Shown here: positions 31,630 to 40,632 of the stretch, in pieces | Numbering within the stretch: the stretch's first letter is position 1 | Layout: each line of letters begins with the position of its first letter | Assembly (NCBI GenBank): GCA_937123825.1 | Contig: CAKZKQ010000658.1 | Span: forward strand, 48,001 to 112,000 | Direction: 5' to 3' | Source of the DNA: an uncultured Pseudomonadota bacterium | GTDB lineage: Bacteria > Myxococcota_A > Bradymonadia > Bradymonadales > GCA-2716585 | Length of the DNA: 64,000 nucleotides | Made by a program: the position numbers and the translations under genes | The notes under the pieces: generated by a model | What the model saw: only the letters and a program-made list of their open reading frames with translations | What the model was told of the DNA's origin: nothing | Database searches by the model: none

Positions 31630-32451
31630 TCAGGCGTTTTTGAACTCTGGGGCGCGTTTTTCAAGGATGGCGGAGACGCCTTCCTGGTGGTCCTGTGTTT
31701 TTTGGACCATGCCTTGGAAGGCGGCGGCGGTTTCGAGCGCCTGCTGGAGGGTTTGCCGGTGTGCCAGATGGATGGCACGGCGAGTGAGTTGGACGGCCAG
31801 CGGTGCGTTTGCGGCGATGCGTCGGCCGATCTGGATGGCTTTGTCGAGGACCATGTCGGGTTCGGTGACGTGGTTGACGAGGCCGATCTGAGCGGCGCGC
31901 TCGGCGTTGATGACATCGCCGGTCAAGGACAGCTCGATGGCGTGCGCGAAGCCGACGACGCGTGCCAGGATGTAGGCGCCGCCGTCACCGGGGACGAGGC
32001 CGACTTTGACGAAGGTCTCGCCGAAGCGGGCCTTGGAGGAGGCGACGCGGATGTCGCACATGCAGGCCAGGTCGAGTCCGGCGCCAATGGCCGCGCCGTT
32101 GACGGCAGCGATCAGGGGTTTGCCAAAGTCTTCGAGGGCCTTGGGGATGCGCTGGATGGTGCGTCGGTAGTTTTGTGCCAGTGCAACGGAGTGTCCGGCG
32201 AACATGCCGGCTTGTTGTTGCATGAGCTTGAGGTCGCCCCCGGCGCTGAATGCGCGGCCGGCGCCGGTGATGATGACGCAGCGGACATCGTCGTTGGCTT
32301 CTGCTTTAGCCAGCGAGTCGAGCAGCAGGTCGACCATTTGCTGGCTGTAGGCGTTGCGCGCGTCGGGCCGGTTGAGGGTGATGACGCACAAATGCCCATC
32401 CAGGTGCTGGACCTGAAGATGGGCTTCGGGGTCGGTCAGGGGCTGACTCAT
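31630..32451 (-). CDS. Enoyl-CoA hydratase/isomerase family protein
   Basis: The 273-residue protein has the crotonase fold signatures: ITLNRPDARNAYS, the oxyanion-hole strands AFSAGGDLKL and NGAAIGAGLDLA, and KVGLVPGDGGAYILARVVG. It should act on a CoA thioester in fatty-acid or amino-acid degradation; the exact substrate is unknown. The ATG at 32451 is supported by GGTGG upstream; a GTG ten codons earlier is possible. It lies just downstream of rpsI but has no functional link to it. Confidence 0.9.
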   Translation of the reverse strand: MSQPLTDPEAHLQVQHLDGHLCVITLNRPDARNAYSQQMVDLLLDSLAKAEANDDVRCVIITGAGRAFSAGGDLKLMQQQAGMFAGHSVALAQNYRRTIQRIPKALEDFGKPLIAAVNGAAIGAGLDLACMCDIRVASSKARFGETFVKVGLVPGDGGAYILARVVGFAHAIELSLTGDVINAERAAQIGLVNHVTEPDMVLDKAIQIGRRIAANAPLAVQLTRRAIHLAHRQTLQQALETAAAFQGMVQKTQDHQEGVSAILEKRAPEFKNA

Positions 32452-32498
32452 GGGACCACCGTGGGAATGTGAAGTGGCCACAGGGGGCCACGAAGTGA

Positions 32499-32900
32499 TC
32501 AGCGCTTGGAGAACTGGAAGCGAGCGCGGGCGCCTTTCTGGCCGTATTTCTTACGCTCTTTGACGCGGGCGTCACGGGTAAGGAAGCCGCCTTTTTTGAG
32601 GGCGGGGCGCAGGTCGGGGTTGTAGCGCTCGAGGGCACGGCTGATGCCGTGGCGGATGGCTTCGGCCTGGCCGGTTTTGCCGCCGCCGCAGACATTGCAG
32701 TGGATGTCGAAGGAGCCCTTGGTCTCGGTGACCTCCAGCGGCTGCTGGATGACCATCATGGCGGTGAGGCGCTCGAAGTACTCGCTGCCGGGCTGGCCGT
32801 TGACAATGATCTGACCTTCGCCGTTGGAGGGGCGCAGGTAGACGCGGGCGACGGAGGATTTGCGCCGGCCGGTGGCCTGGACTTTCTGGGTGGTCGTCAT
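32499..32900 (-). CDS. rpsI: 30S ribosomal protein S9
   Basis: The 133-residue protein ends in KGARARFQFSKR, the typical basic S9 tail that reaches toward the ribosomal P site. It also has GRRKSSVARVYLRP near the N-terminus and GGGKTGQAEAIRHGISRAL in the middle. GAGGA lies ahead of the ATG. It follows rplM in the usual L13-S9 order, with an intergenic gap of 135 bases. Confidence 0.97.
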   Translation of the reverse strand: MTTTQKVQATGRRKSSVARVYLRPSNGEGQIIVNGQPGSEYFERLTAMMVIQQPLEVTETKGSFDIHCNVCGGGKTGQAEAIRHGISRALERYNPDLRPALKKGGFLTRDARVKERKKYGQKGARARFQFSKR

Positions 32901-33035
32901 AGAAACAGCATCCTCAATGGATCAATTTTCAATCGTGTATTTAAGTGGAGCGTCTGCGCTGCCTTGATGTGCCTGGGGGTGATTCTTGTAAGACCCACAC
33001 AGGCGCTCTGGTCAGCGCGGTTGTGCTCGGACTTC

Positions 33036-33464
33036 TCAGACTTCCAGGACCTGGGGCTGCTGAGCTTCATGGGGATGCTCGGTGCCCGCGTAGATCTTGA
33101 ATTTCTTGAACATGCGCCGACCCAGGGGGCCTTTGGGGAGCATGCCTTTGACGGCGGCAGCGATGACGCGCTCGGGGTGGCGCTGGAGCTGCTTGTCGGC
33201 GGTGATCTCTTTGAGACCGCCGGGGTAGCCGCTGTGGCGGTAGTAGGTCTTCTTGCCCGCTTTGGTGCCGGTGAAGACAACCTTGTCGGCGTTGATGACG
33301 ATCACAAAGTCCCCAGTGTCGACGTGGGGCGTGTAGATCGCCTTGTGCTTGCCACGCAGGATCGAGGCGATTCGTGAGGCCGCGCGACCGACAGTCTTGC
33401 CCTCGAGGTCCACAACGTACCAGGCACGCTGGACTTCCTCAGCCTTGGCGCTAAAGGTCTTCAT
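33036..33464 (-). CDS. rplM: 50S ribosomal protein L13
   Basis: The 142-residue protein matches L13: WYVVDLEGKTVGRAAS, VVFTGTKAGKKTYYRHSGYPGG, and VKGMLPKGPLGRRMF near the C-terminus. It is an early-assembly protein of the large subunit. The gene heads the rplM-rpsI pair. The 278 bases upstream should hold its promoter; I could not fix a -35/-10 pair there with confidence. Confidence 0.97.
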   Translation of the reverse strand: MKTFSAKAEEVQRAWYVVDLEGKTVGRAASRIASILRGKHKAIYTPHVDTGDFVIVINADKVVFTGTKAGKKTYYRHSGYPGGLKEITADKQLQRHPERVIAAAVKGMLPKGPLGRRMFKKFKIYAGTEHPHEAQQPQVLEV

Positions 33465-33742
33465 GATTTTTCTTCCATCTACGTCAGGTCAAAATCTTCA
33501 CTAATTCATATCAAAGCCATTCAAAAGGGGAGGCTGACCAGGGGACCTTCATCTAACCCCAACCGGCACATGGGCCCTTTCAAACACGCTTCGCATCCAA
33601 TCTCATCGGCGAACAGCAACACCACTTCAAGGTTCGTCCGCTCAGATGAGGGCACGTTGATCTACCTGAAGACCCCACCCCTGTCAAGCATCCAGAGTCC
33701 ATTGGGCCGGGATTGTACACCAACCGCGCTCCGCCCCCGCGA

Positions 33743-34933
33743 TCAGGGCTGAACCTGGCGCAGCACCGTGCCCTGGAGTTCCATCCGGAGCAGCACGCTG
33801 ATCGCGTCGTCCTGCCCGTCTCCATCGGTGTCGATGTCTGCGTTTGCGCTCAGCAGCTCGCCGAGCACCTCGCAGCTGGCCGCCAGCGCCGGGCAGATCG
33901 CCTCGATCCCCTGGCATTGGCCCCCATCGTCCTGGGCCGGCGCCAGGCAGCCGTCGATCCCCAGCAGCGGCTCGGTTTGGCCCAAACAGGCGCACTCGGG
34001 CGATCGCAGGTAGTCGTCCAGGGTCCCCAGAAGATCGTTGACCGAAAAGATCCCCGACATGCGGCCATCGACCATGGCCACGCCCACCCCGTCGAGGCTC
34101 ACCTGCCCGGTCATCTCCACCCGCTCCAGGGTCACGTCCAGGGTCTGGGTGCCGATCGGGAAGGGCATCACAAAGCGATCGGTGCCGACCTGGACCGATC
34201 CCTGCTCGGTGACCCCCAACATGATCCGCGTGGGGGTCTTGGAGCCCTCATAAAACCCCTCGGGCAGCACATCGTAGAGGGCGTTGGTGTCGGGGTTGCC
34301 GTCGACGTCGGCCAGCGGCAAAAAGGCCACCACGGTGTCGATCGATCCCTCGCTCAGATCGCCGTCGGCAAAAAAGGTCGGCCAGATCGCCCCAAAGGCC
34401 AGCCGCCCGTCGGCGATCGTGGCCGCGTACTGCTCGTTGACGTCCAAGACCGTCAGCAACCGGCTCAGATCCTCCAGCAACCCGCCCAGAGCGTTGTCAG
34501 GGATGCCGTCGTTGTCCAGATCCTCTCCCACGCTCGGATCCGGGTCCATGAGCACCACGGTCACCACAGAGGCGGGGGCGTCCAGATCAAAATCCTGGGG
34601 AGAGCCCGGCTCGCAGCCCGGGATCTCTTCGCAGGTCAGCGGCCCGTCGTTGTTGACGTCGTTGTTTTGATCGTTGTTGGGCGGCGGCGGATCGTTGTTG
34701 GTGTCGTTGTTGCCCGCGTTGTTGGCGTCGTTGTTTTGATCGTTGTTCTGATCATTATTGACGCCGTTGTTCTGGGCGTTGTTGGGCGCGTCGTTGTTGG
34801 CCGCGGTGTCTGGCAGATCGTCGGCCGTGTTGGCGCAGCCTCCCCGCGAAGCCATCAGCGCCGCCGCCACAAGCACCGTCCGCAGACGCGCTCTACCTTT
34901 TGGTCGATGGATGGTGGTGGTGGATAAAGGCAC
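33743..34933 (-). CDS. Asn-linker lipoprotein, paralogue of the upstream gene
   Basis: The 396-residue protein has a signal peptide ending near ASRGGC (Cys33), a slightly unusual lipobox. An Asn/Asp linker of about 80 residues follows (NNDQNNDQNND type). The remaining 280 residues are predicted beta-rich, with calcium-like Asp motifs DLDNDGIPDNA and DIDTDGDGQDDA. It shares its layout and several motifs with the next gene (DNALG, VRMEL/LELEMSGT near the C-terminus, a CACLG/CSCLG segment). The GTG at 34933 was chosen as start because AAGGAG lies seven bases upstream. Its function is unknown; it is probably outer-membrane anchored. Confidence 0.78.
   Translation of the reverse strand: MPLSTTTIHRPKGRARLRTVLVAAALMASRGGCANTADDLPDTAANNDAPNNAQNNGVNNDQNNDQNNDANNAGNNDTNNDPPPPNNDQNNDVNNDGPLTCEEIPGCEPGSPQDFDLDAPASVVTVVLMDPDPSVGEDLDNDGIPDNALGGLLEDLSRLLTVLDVNEQYAATIADGRLAFGAIWPTFFADGDLSEGSIDTVVAFLPLADVDGNPDTNALYDVLPEGFYEGSKTPTRIMLGVTEQGSVQVGTDRFVMPFPIGTQTLDVTLERVEMTGQVSLDGVGVAMVDGRMSGIFSVNDLLGTLDDYLRSPECACLGQTEPLLGIDGCLAPAQDDGGQCQGIEAICPALAASCEVLGELLSANADIDTDGDGQDDAISVLLRMELQGTVLRQVQP
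34649..34800 (-). repeat. In-frame repeats encoding NND linker
   Basis: Repeated GTTGTT-containing units on the plus strand encode the Asn-Asn-Asp linker of the lipoprotein at 33743-34933. The unit size is mostly 9-12 bases and keeps frame. Confidence 0.75.
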
Positions 34934-35311
34934 GGCGACGCTCCTTGCTGGTGGCTCTCTGAGGTTGTGGATTGAGATCAGGTTTGTTGCCGGGCGAGTC
35001 CAGGGCACACCGCTGCAAAAGCTCTGGCGGGCTTGTGGGGCCTCTTTCGGTCATGTCTGATTCAACCACCGCCCAGCATACCCCCAATCGCGCCCTGCTC
35101 GCCAGTGGCGACCGCCGCGCGCAGCACCTGTACCCTGCCTCATCCATCAAGAAAGCGGGATTTGGCAGGGCAAGAAACACAAAAACTCGCCGTGGGCGAG
35201 TTTTGCGTTTGAGCGTTCCAGTGGGTGTGGCCGCGGCTGTGGTGGGCGGCGGCGGTGCGCGGTGTCATGCCCTCTTTTGGGGAGGGCGGTGACGCTGCGC
35301 GCCCGTCTGGA
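34934..35311. other. Intergenic region between the two paralogous lipoprotein genes
   Basis: This stretch contains the terminator at 35182-35204 and the upstream region of the 33743-34933 gene, including its AAGGAG site. I see no small gene and no clear promoter pair. Confidence 0.5.
35182..35204 (-). terminator. Rho-independent terminator after Asn-linker lipoprotein gene
   Basis: AAAACTCGCC and GGCGAGTTTT form a perfect 10-base-pair stem with a GTG loop. T-runs flank both sides, so it could act in either direction. It lies about 110 bases past the stop of the 35312-36466 gene. Confidence 0.7.
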
Positions 35312-36466
35312 TCATTCGGTGCCGGGACCGGAGATGTTGGTGCCGCTCATTTCCAGCTCGAGGTAGACGCTGATGGCGTCGGGGTCGCCGTCGCCGTTGA
35401 GGTCAATGTCGGTCTGGCCAGCGATGACGGGCACAGCCAGGACACAGGCGCCAGCGATGGTGGAGCAGATGTCCTGACCTTCGTCGGCGCAGGTGGAGTC
35501 GTCGTACATGCCAGAGCAGGCCTGCGGGCCGATGCCAGCGCTGAGGTCGATCAGCGGGCCGTTGAGGCCGAGGCAGGAGCAGGAGTCAGACTGGAGGTAG
35601 CCGTTGAGGGCGTCCACGATGCTGGCCAGGCTGACGGCGCCGGAGAGGGTGCCGCCGGCAATGTCGATGCCGTTGGCGTCGCCGGAGACGTCGCCAGTCA
35701 GGCCGGCGCGGTCAACCACGACGTCCAGGCTGACGCCGCCCAGGGGGATGCTCAGGGCAAACTGGGAGGGGCCGGCGTCCAGGGCGCCGCCGGAGACGCT
35801 GGCACCGTCGAAGGTGATCAGCGGGCTGGCGGTGCCGGGGATGAAGCTGGCGGGGTCGGCCAGGAACTCATCCTTGGTGCTGGGGTCGCCATCGGCGTCT
35901 TCCAGGAGGAAGAAGTGGATGTCGACATCGTTGCTGTCGGCAGGGCCGGTGCCTTTGAAGGAGGGCCAGGTGGTGCCAAGCGCCAGGCTGCCGTCGGCGA
36001 TCGCCTCGGCCAGCTGCGCGTTGAGGTCGGTGTCGCCCAGCAGACCACCGAGGTCGTTGAGCAGGGCACCCAGGGCGTTGTCGGGCTGGCCGTCACCGTT
36101 GAGGTCGGCGCCGATGTTGGCGTCGGTCACCAGGGTGATCTGGCTCAGGTACGCGCCGGGGACGTCGTAGTCGTAGTCGGCAGGCGTACCAGCTTCACAA
36201 TCCTGGCCGCAGCTGTCGGGGGTCTCACCCGGCTCGCAGACACCGTTGCCACACTCGGGGCCGCCGTCGTTGTTGGGCGCGTTGTTGGCGTCGTTGTTTT
36301 CGTCGTTGTTGGTGTCGTTGTTGGTGTCGTTGTTCTGATCGTTGTTGGTGTCGTTGTTGTCGACGGCGTTGTTGGCAGTGCCGCCGCCGGTCTCGCTGTC
36401 ATCTCCGCAAGCAGCGATGTTGATGGCCAGCAGCATGCAGGTAAGAAGCACGAGGATACGCTTCAT
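35312..36466 (-). CDS. Asn-linker lipoprotein with Cys-rich motif, paralogue of downstream gene
   Basis: The 384-residue protein has a signal ending NIAAC (Cys20) and an NND-type linker of about 45 residues. Next is CGNGVCEPGETPDSC, a motif typical of myxobacterial secreted proteins. The rest is beta-rich, with Asp motifs DLNGDGQPDNA and DLNGDGDPDA and a CSCLG segment. Architecture and motifs match the neighbouring gene, so the two are tandem duplicates that have diverged. AGGGGG precedes the ATG. Its function is unknown; the Asp loops suggest calcium binding. Confidence 0.82.
   Translation of the reverse strand: MKRILVLLTCMLLAINIAACGDDSETGGGTANNAVDNNDTNNDQNNDTNNDTNNDENNDANNAPNNDGGPECGNGVCEPGETPDSCGQDCEAGTPADYDYDVPGAYLSQITLVTDANIGADLNGDGQPDNALGALLNDLGGLLGDTDLNAQLAEAIADGSLALGTTWPSFKGTGPADSNDVDIHFFLLEDADGDPSTKDEFLADPASFIPGTASPLITFDGASVSGGALDAGPSQFALSIPLGGVSLDVVVDRAGLTGDVSGDANGIDIAGGTLSGAVSLASIVDALNGYLQSDSCSCLGLNGPLIDLSAGIGPQACSGMYDDSTCADEGQDICSTIAGACVLAVPVIAGQTDIDLNGDGDPDAISVYLELEMSGTNISGPGTE
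36268..36373 (-). repeat. In-frame repeats encoding NND linker
   Basis: Tandem units with GTCGTTGTT on the plus strand encode the Asn/Asp linker of the 35312-36466 lipoprotein. They parallel the repeat at 34649-34800. Confidence 0.75.
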
Positions 36467-36906
36467 GATCTAAACCCCCTGGTTTCAAGGTGTGGGTGGG
36501 TGTGCGTTAAGGTCTTATGACCCCATTCCAGATTCGCGGTTGAAGCTAGCAAAGACCTGGGGGCTGACGCAAGATTCAATCAAGAATTCTGAAAACGCGT
36601 CGTAACTGCCCGTAATTTCAACTGAAAATTCTCTCGACAGCGGGTTCCCGGCCCAGAAGTCTCAAAAATCCGTGCACGCATCAAGCCCGATATGGCGGTG
36701 TGCACTGCCGATGCTTGTCGAGCCAGAAAACATTTCTGTGAAAACGCTGGGTTTGCCCCGGCCCCTTCTGGCCCCTTGACCCGGTGATGTGGTTTGGGAT
36801 ACTGAACACAGTACAGGATTGTGCCGCTTGCCGTGGGATGCCTTCAAGGATGTCTGCAAACCGCGGTGCACGTTCTCAAACCACCCTCCAACCGCGGACC
36901 GGGCCC
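36467..36906. other. Divergent intergenic region between lipoprotein gene and dnaE
   Basis: This 440-base stretch separates two divergent transcription units. It holds the likely dnaE promoter listed below. A moderately AT-rich part at about 36570-36640 contains two CTGAAAA direct repeats. No small gene is credible. Confidence 0.5.
36776..36803 (+). promoter_or_regulatory. Putative sigma-70 promoter of dnaE
   Basis: TTGACC and GATACT are separated by 16 bases, about 100 bases upstream of the dnaE start. The match to the -35 and -10 consensus is fair, and placement is the main support. Confidence 0.45.
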
Positions 36907-39900
36907 ATGGCAGAGCGCTCTTTTGTCCACCTCCACGTTCACACCCAGTACAGCCTGCTCGATGGCGCCATCCGAGTGTCCAAGCTCATGGAGCGCTGCA
37001 AAGAGTTGGAGATGCCCGCGGTTGGGATGACCGACCACGGCGCGATGTACGGCGCGGTGGACTTTCAAAAGAGCGCCAAGAAGGCCGGCGTCAAACCCAT
37101 CATCGGGGTGGATCTCTATCTGGCCGAGGGGTCGCGCCACGACTCCGAGAGCCGCAAGGCCTACCACCTGACCCTGCTGGCCCGAAACCTCACCGGCTAC
37201 CGCAACCTCAGCAAGATCGTCTCCATGGGCTGGTTGGAGGGCAAGCACCCTCAAACCGGGACCCCTCGCGCGGACATGGAGCTTCTGCGCGAGAACGCCG
37301 AGGGGATCATCTGTCTGACGGGGGATCTTGGCGGCGAGGTCAACCAGGCAATCCTGCGCGGGAAGATGGATCAGGCCGAGGAGGCGCTGAGGCGTTATCA
37401 GGCGATTTTTGGGGAGGAGTACACCTTTCTGGAGATCATGGACGCGCCCTTGCCCGAGTTCCAAAAGAGCCGCAAGGGGCTCATTGAGCTCTCCCAGAAG
37501 ACCGGCGCCCCGCTGGTGGCCACCAACGACTGTCACTACCTCGATCAGTCCGACGCGCTGGCCCACGCCATCTTGATGTGCATCCAGCTTGGCAAGTCCG
37601 TCGATCCCCAGCAGGTGCTCACCCACGGCCTGGACACCCTCTATCTGCGCACGCCCGACGAGATGTGGGAGCTTTTCAAGGACGTGCCCGAGGCGTGCGA
37701 AAACACGCTGCGGATCGCCGAGATGATCGATCTGGAGATCCCGCTGGGGAAGGTCTTCCTGCCAGTCTACGACGTGCCCGACGACTTCCTTAAAGCCTCG
37801 GGGCACTCCGACGCGCGCGCCGCCGCCGGTGACTATTTTGCCAAGGTCGCCCAGGACGGCCTGGAGATGCGCTACAAGGAGTTTGAGTCCGAGGGCAAGA
37901 CCGTCGACAAGGACGAGTACCAGAAGCGCCTGGAATTCGAGATCGACATCATCCGCAAGATGGACTTCCCGGGCTACTTCCTGATCGTCTGGGACTTCAT
38001 CAACTACGCCAAGCAGATCGGGGTGCCGGTTGGGCCGGGGCGCGGTTCGGGTGCGGGGAGTCTGGTCGCCTACGCGATGGAGATCACCGACATTGATCCC
38101 ATCCCCTACGGGTTGCTCTTTGAACGTTTCCTCAACCCGGAACGTGTCTCGATGCCGGACTTCGACATCGATTTTTGCATGAACCGGCGCGGCGAGGTCA
38201 TCGACTACGTCACGAACAAGTACGGCAAGAACAATGTGGGGCAGATCATTACGTATGGGCAGCTCAAGGCCCGCGCCTGCATCAAGGATGTTGGCCGCGC
38301 GCTGGGGCTGGGCTATGGCGACACCGACCGGATCGCCAAGTTGGTCCCCGATGAGTTGAAGATCACGCTTCAGTCCGCGCTGGACCGCGAGCCCAGGCTG
38401 CGCGAGGCCTACGACACCGACCCCAAGGTCAAGACCCTCTTTGACATCGCCCTGCGCCTGGAGAACCTCAACCGTCAGGCCGGCATGCACGCCGCGGGCA
38501 TTGTGATCTCCGAAGATCCGCTCTGGGAGATGGTCCCGGTGTGCCGCGGCGCCAACGACGAAATCGTCACCCAGTACGCCAAGGAAGAGGTTGAAGAGGC
38601 GGGGCTGGTCAAGTTTGACTTCCTGGGTTTGAAGACGCTGACAGTCATCGACACCGCCGTGCGCCTGATCAACGATCAGCGCAAGCGCGCCGGTGAGCCC
38701 GACTTCAACATCCGCGCCGTGCCCATGGACGACCGCGGCGTCTTTGAGATGATCAGCAAGGGCGACACCACCGGCGTCTTCCAGCTTGAGTCCGGCGGTT
38801 TCCAGACCCTGCTCCAGAAGCTGCGCCCGGACGTCTTTGAGGACATCGTCGCCGCCGTGGCCCTCTACCGCCCAGGTCCGCTGGGGACCGGTATGGTCGA
38901 TGACTTCATCGACTGTAAGCACGGCCGCAAGTCGATCGTCTACCCGCACCCCTGGTTGGAGGACACCCTCAAGGAGACCTACGGGGCGATCGTCTACCAG
39001 GAACAGGTCATGAAGATCGCCCAGATCATGGCCGACTACACCCTGGGTGGCGCCGACAAGCTGCGCCGCGCCATGGGTAAGAAGAAAGCCAAGGTCATGG
39101 ATGAGCAGCGCCTCATCTTTGTCGAGGGCGCTTCAAACAAAGGCGTGCCCGAGGAGAAGTCCAACGAGATCTTCGACCTCATGGCCTACTTCGCCGGTTA
39201 CGGCTTCAACAAGTCTCACTCGGCCGCCTACGCCCTGATCACCTACCACACCGCCTACCTGAAGGTTCACTACCCGGTGGAGTTCATGGCGGCGTTGATG
39301 ACCTGCGACCGTGAAAACACCGACAAGGTCGTGCGTTTCATCAACGAAGCCAAGGGCATGAAGATTCAGGTCCTGCCCCCCGACGTCAACGAGTCCGACC
39401 TGGACTTCTCGGTCGTCGAGGGCAAGATCCGCTTTGGGCTTGGCGCCATCAAGGGTGTCGGCGAGTCCGCCATCGAGTCCGTGCTCGAAGGGCGCGACAA
39501 GGCCGGCGGCTCGTTCAAGTCCCTCTATGGTTTTTGCGAAAACGTCGATCTGAAGCGCGTCAACAAGCGCGTCCTTGAGGCCATGATGCGCGCCGGGGCT
39601 TTTGACTCCGTTGGGCTGGCCAAAGACGACCGCGACAACATCCTGTCGCTGTGCAGCAGCCGCGCGCGCATGATGGGCGCCATCCCCACCGCCATGGACC
39701 GGGGTCAGAAGGCCCGCGCCGACCGCGACACCGGCCAGTCTTCCCTCTTTGGCATGTTTGCCGCCGCGTCACCCAAGCCCAGCGAAGACTACTACCCCGA
39801 CGTCGAGGCCTGGACCGACAAGGAGCTGCTGGCCAACGAAAAGTCCTCCATCGGCTTTTACGTCACCGGCCACCCGCTCGACCGCTACGAGCAAGAGGTC

Positions 39901-40476
39901 AAGAGCTACGCCTCCCACAACACCAGCACCGTGCGCAAGCTGCGCCACCGCGACGAGGTCACCCTGGCCGGGGTGATCAACACCCTGCGCGAGAAAAGCC
40001 TCAAGAGCGGCAACGGCCGCATGGCCTTCATCGACTTTGAGGACCGCGACGGTCAGCTTGAGGTCATCTGCTTCTCCAAGGCCTACGCCGAGGCCGAGGA
40101 AGTCCTCAAGAGCGACGAGCCGCTGCTGATCAAAGGCACACTCTCGGTCGAGGGCGAGGCGGGCAACTTCAGCTACAAGATCCGCATGCAGGAGGCCACG
40201 CGTCTGGTTGATGTGCGCAAGGCCAAGGTCCGGCGCGTGCGCATCGAGTTGGACACCAACATCATCGACCGCACCCACATGGACCGTCTGGCGGGCGTTC
40301 TGCAGCGCTTCCCCGGCAACTGCACCACCGAGTTGAGCCTGCGGATCGAGACCGCCGAGGCCAGCGGCCACAACGTCATGACGCTCGGCGAGGCGTTTAA
40401 GGTGGAGCCGAGCGACGACATGATGATCGCCGTGGAGCGGCTCTTTGGCCGCCGCGTGGTGTCTCTGCGTACCTAA
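36907..40476 (+). CDS. dnaE: DNA polymerase III subunit alpha
   Basis: The 1189-residue protein is the replicative polymerase. The N-terminal PHP domain starts FVHLHVHTQYSLLDGA and includes MTDHGAMYGA. The catalytic aspartates are in MPDFDIDF near residue 418. GPGRGSGAGSL, AGMHAAGIVIS and the helix-hairpin-helix GLGAIKGVGESAIE (near 843) are present. The OB domain with TLAGVINTLREKS is near 1018. It is a little longer than E. coli DnaE. The ATG at 36907 opens directly into the conserved PHP sequence; upstream in-frame codons look non-coding. No intein is present. Confidence 0.97.
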   Translation: MAERSFVHLHVHTQYSLLDGAIRVSKLMERCKELEMPAVGMTDHGAMYGAVDFQKSAKKAGVKPIIGVDLYLAEGSRHDSESRKAYHLTLLARNLTGYRNLSKIVSMGWLEGKHPQTGTPRADMELLRENAEGIICLTGDLGGEVNQAILRGKMDQAEEALRRYQAIFGEEYTFLEIMDAPLPEFQKSRKGLIELSQKTGAPLVATNDCHYLDQSDALAHAILMCIQLGKSVDPQQVLTHGLDTLYLRTPDEMWELFKDVPEACENTLRIAEMIDLEIPLGKVFLPVYDVPDDFLKASGHSDARAAAGDYFAKVAQDGLEMRYKEFESEGKTVDKDEYQKRLEFEIDIIRKMDFPGYFLIVWDFINYAKQIGVPVGPGRGSGAGSLVAYAMEITDIDPIPYGLLFERFLNPERVSMPDFDIDFCMNRRGEVIDYVTNKYGKNNVGQIITYGQLKARACIKDVGRALGLGYGDTDRIAKLVPDELKITLQSALDREPRLREAYDTDPKVKTLFDIALRLENLNRQAGMHAAGIVISEDPLWEMVPVCRGANDEIVTQYAKEEVEEAGLVKFDFLGLKTLTVIDTAVRLINDQRKRAGEPDFNIRAVPMDDRGVFEMISKGDTTGVFQLESGGFQTLLQKLRPDVFEDIVAAVALYRPGPLGTGMVDDFIDCKHGRKSIVYPHPWLEDTLKETYGAIVYQEQVMKIAQIMADYTLGGADKLRRAMGKKKAKVMDEQRLIFVEGASNKGVPEEKSNEIFDLMAYFAGYGFNKSHSAAYALITYHTAYLKVHYPVEFMAALMTCDRENTDKVVRFINEAKGMKIQVLPPDVNESDLDFSVVEGKIRFGLGAIKGVGESAIESVLEGRDKAGGSFKSLYGFCENVDLKRVNKRVLEAMMRAGAFDSVGLAKDDRDNILSLCSSRARMMGAIPTAMDRGQKARADRDTGQSSLFGMFAAASPKPSEDYYPDVEAWTDKELLANEKSSIGFYVTGHPLDRYEQEVKSYASHNTSTVRKLRHRDEVTLAGVINTLREKSLKSGNGRMAFIDFEDRDGQLEVICFSKAYAEAEEVLKSDEPLLIKGTLSVEGEAGNFSYKIRMQEATRLVDVRKAKVRRVRIELDTNIIDRTHMDRLAGVLQRFPGNCTTELSLRIETAEASGHNVMTLGEAFKVEPSDDMMIAVERLFGRRVVSLRT

Positions 40477-40497
40477 GCGGCCTGTTGTCCGGGCCGC
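40477..40497 (+). terminator. Possible terminator hairpin after dnaE
   Basis: GCGGCC and GGCCGC flank a 9-base loop immediately after the dnaE stop. There is no T-run, so termination is uncertain. Confidence 0.35.
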
Positions 40498-40632
40498 ATT
40501 ACCCCCAACACAGTCTTCCAAACCCCCTTTTGCCTTTGAGTGCCCTGCGCTGGACACAAAAACAGGCTTTCTTGTAGTGATGGTAGGCGTTGGCTTGGCA
40601 GTTGAGTGCCAGTGTTAAGGGGATGACGGGTT

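Noticed and set aside
36844..38949. Minus-strand frame of 701 codons opposite dnaE
   Set aside because: It is antisense to conserved polymerase sequence and has no start signal or domain.
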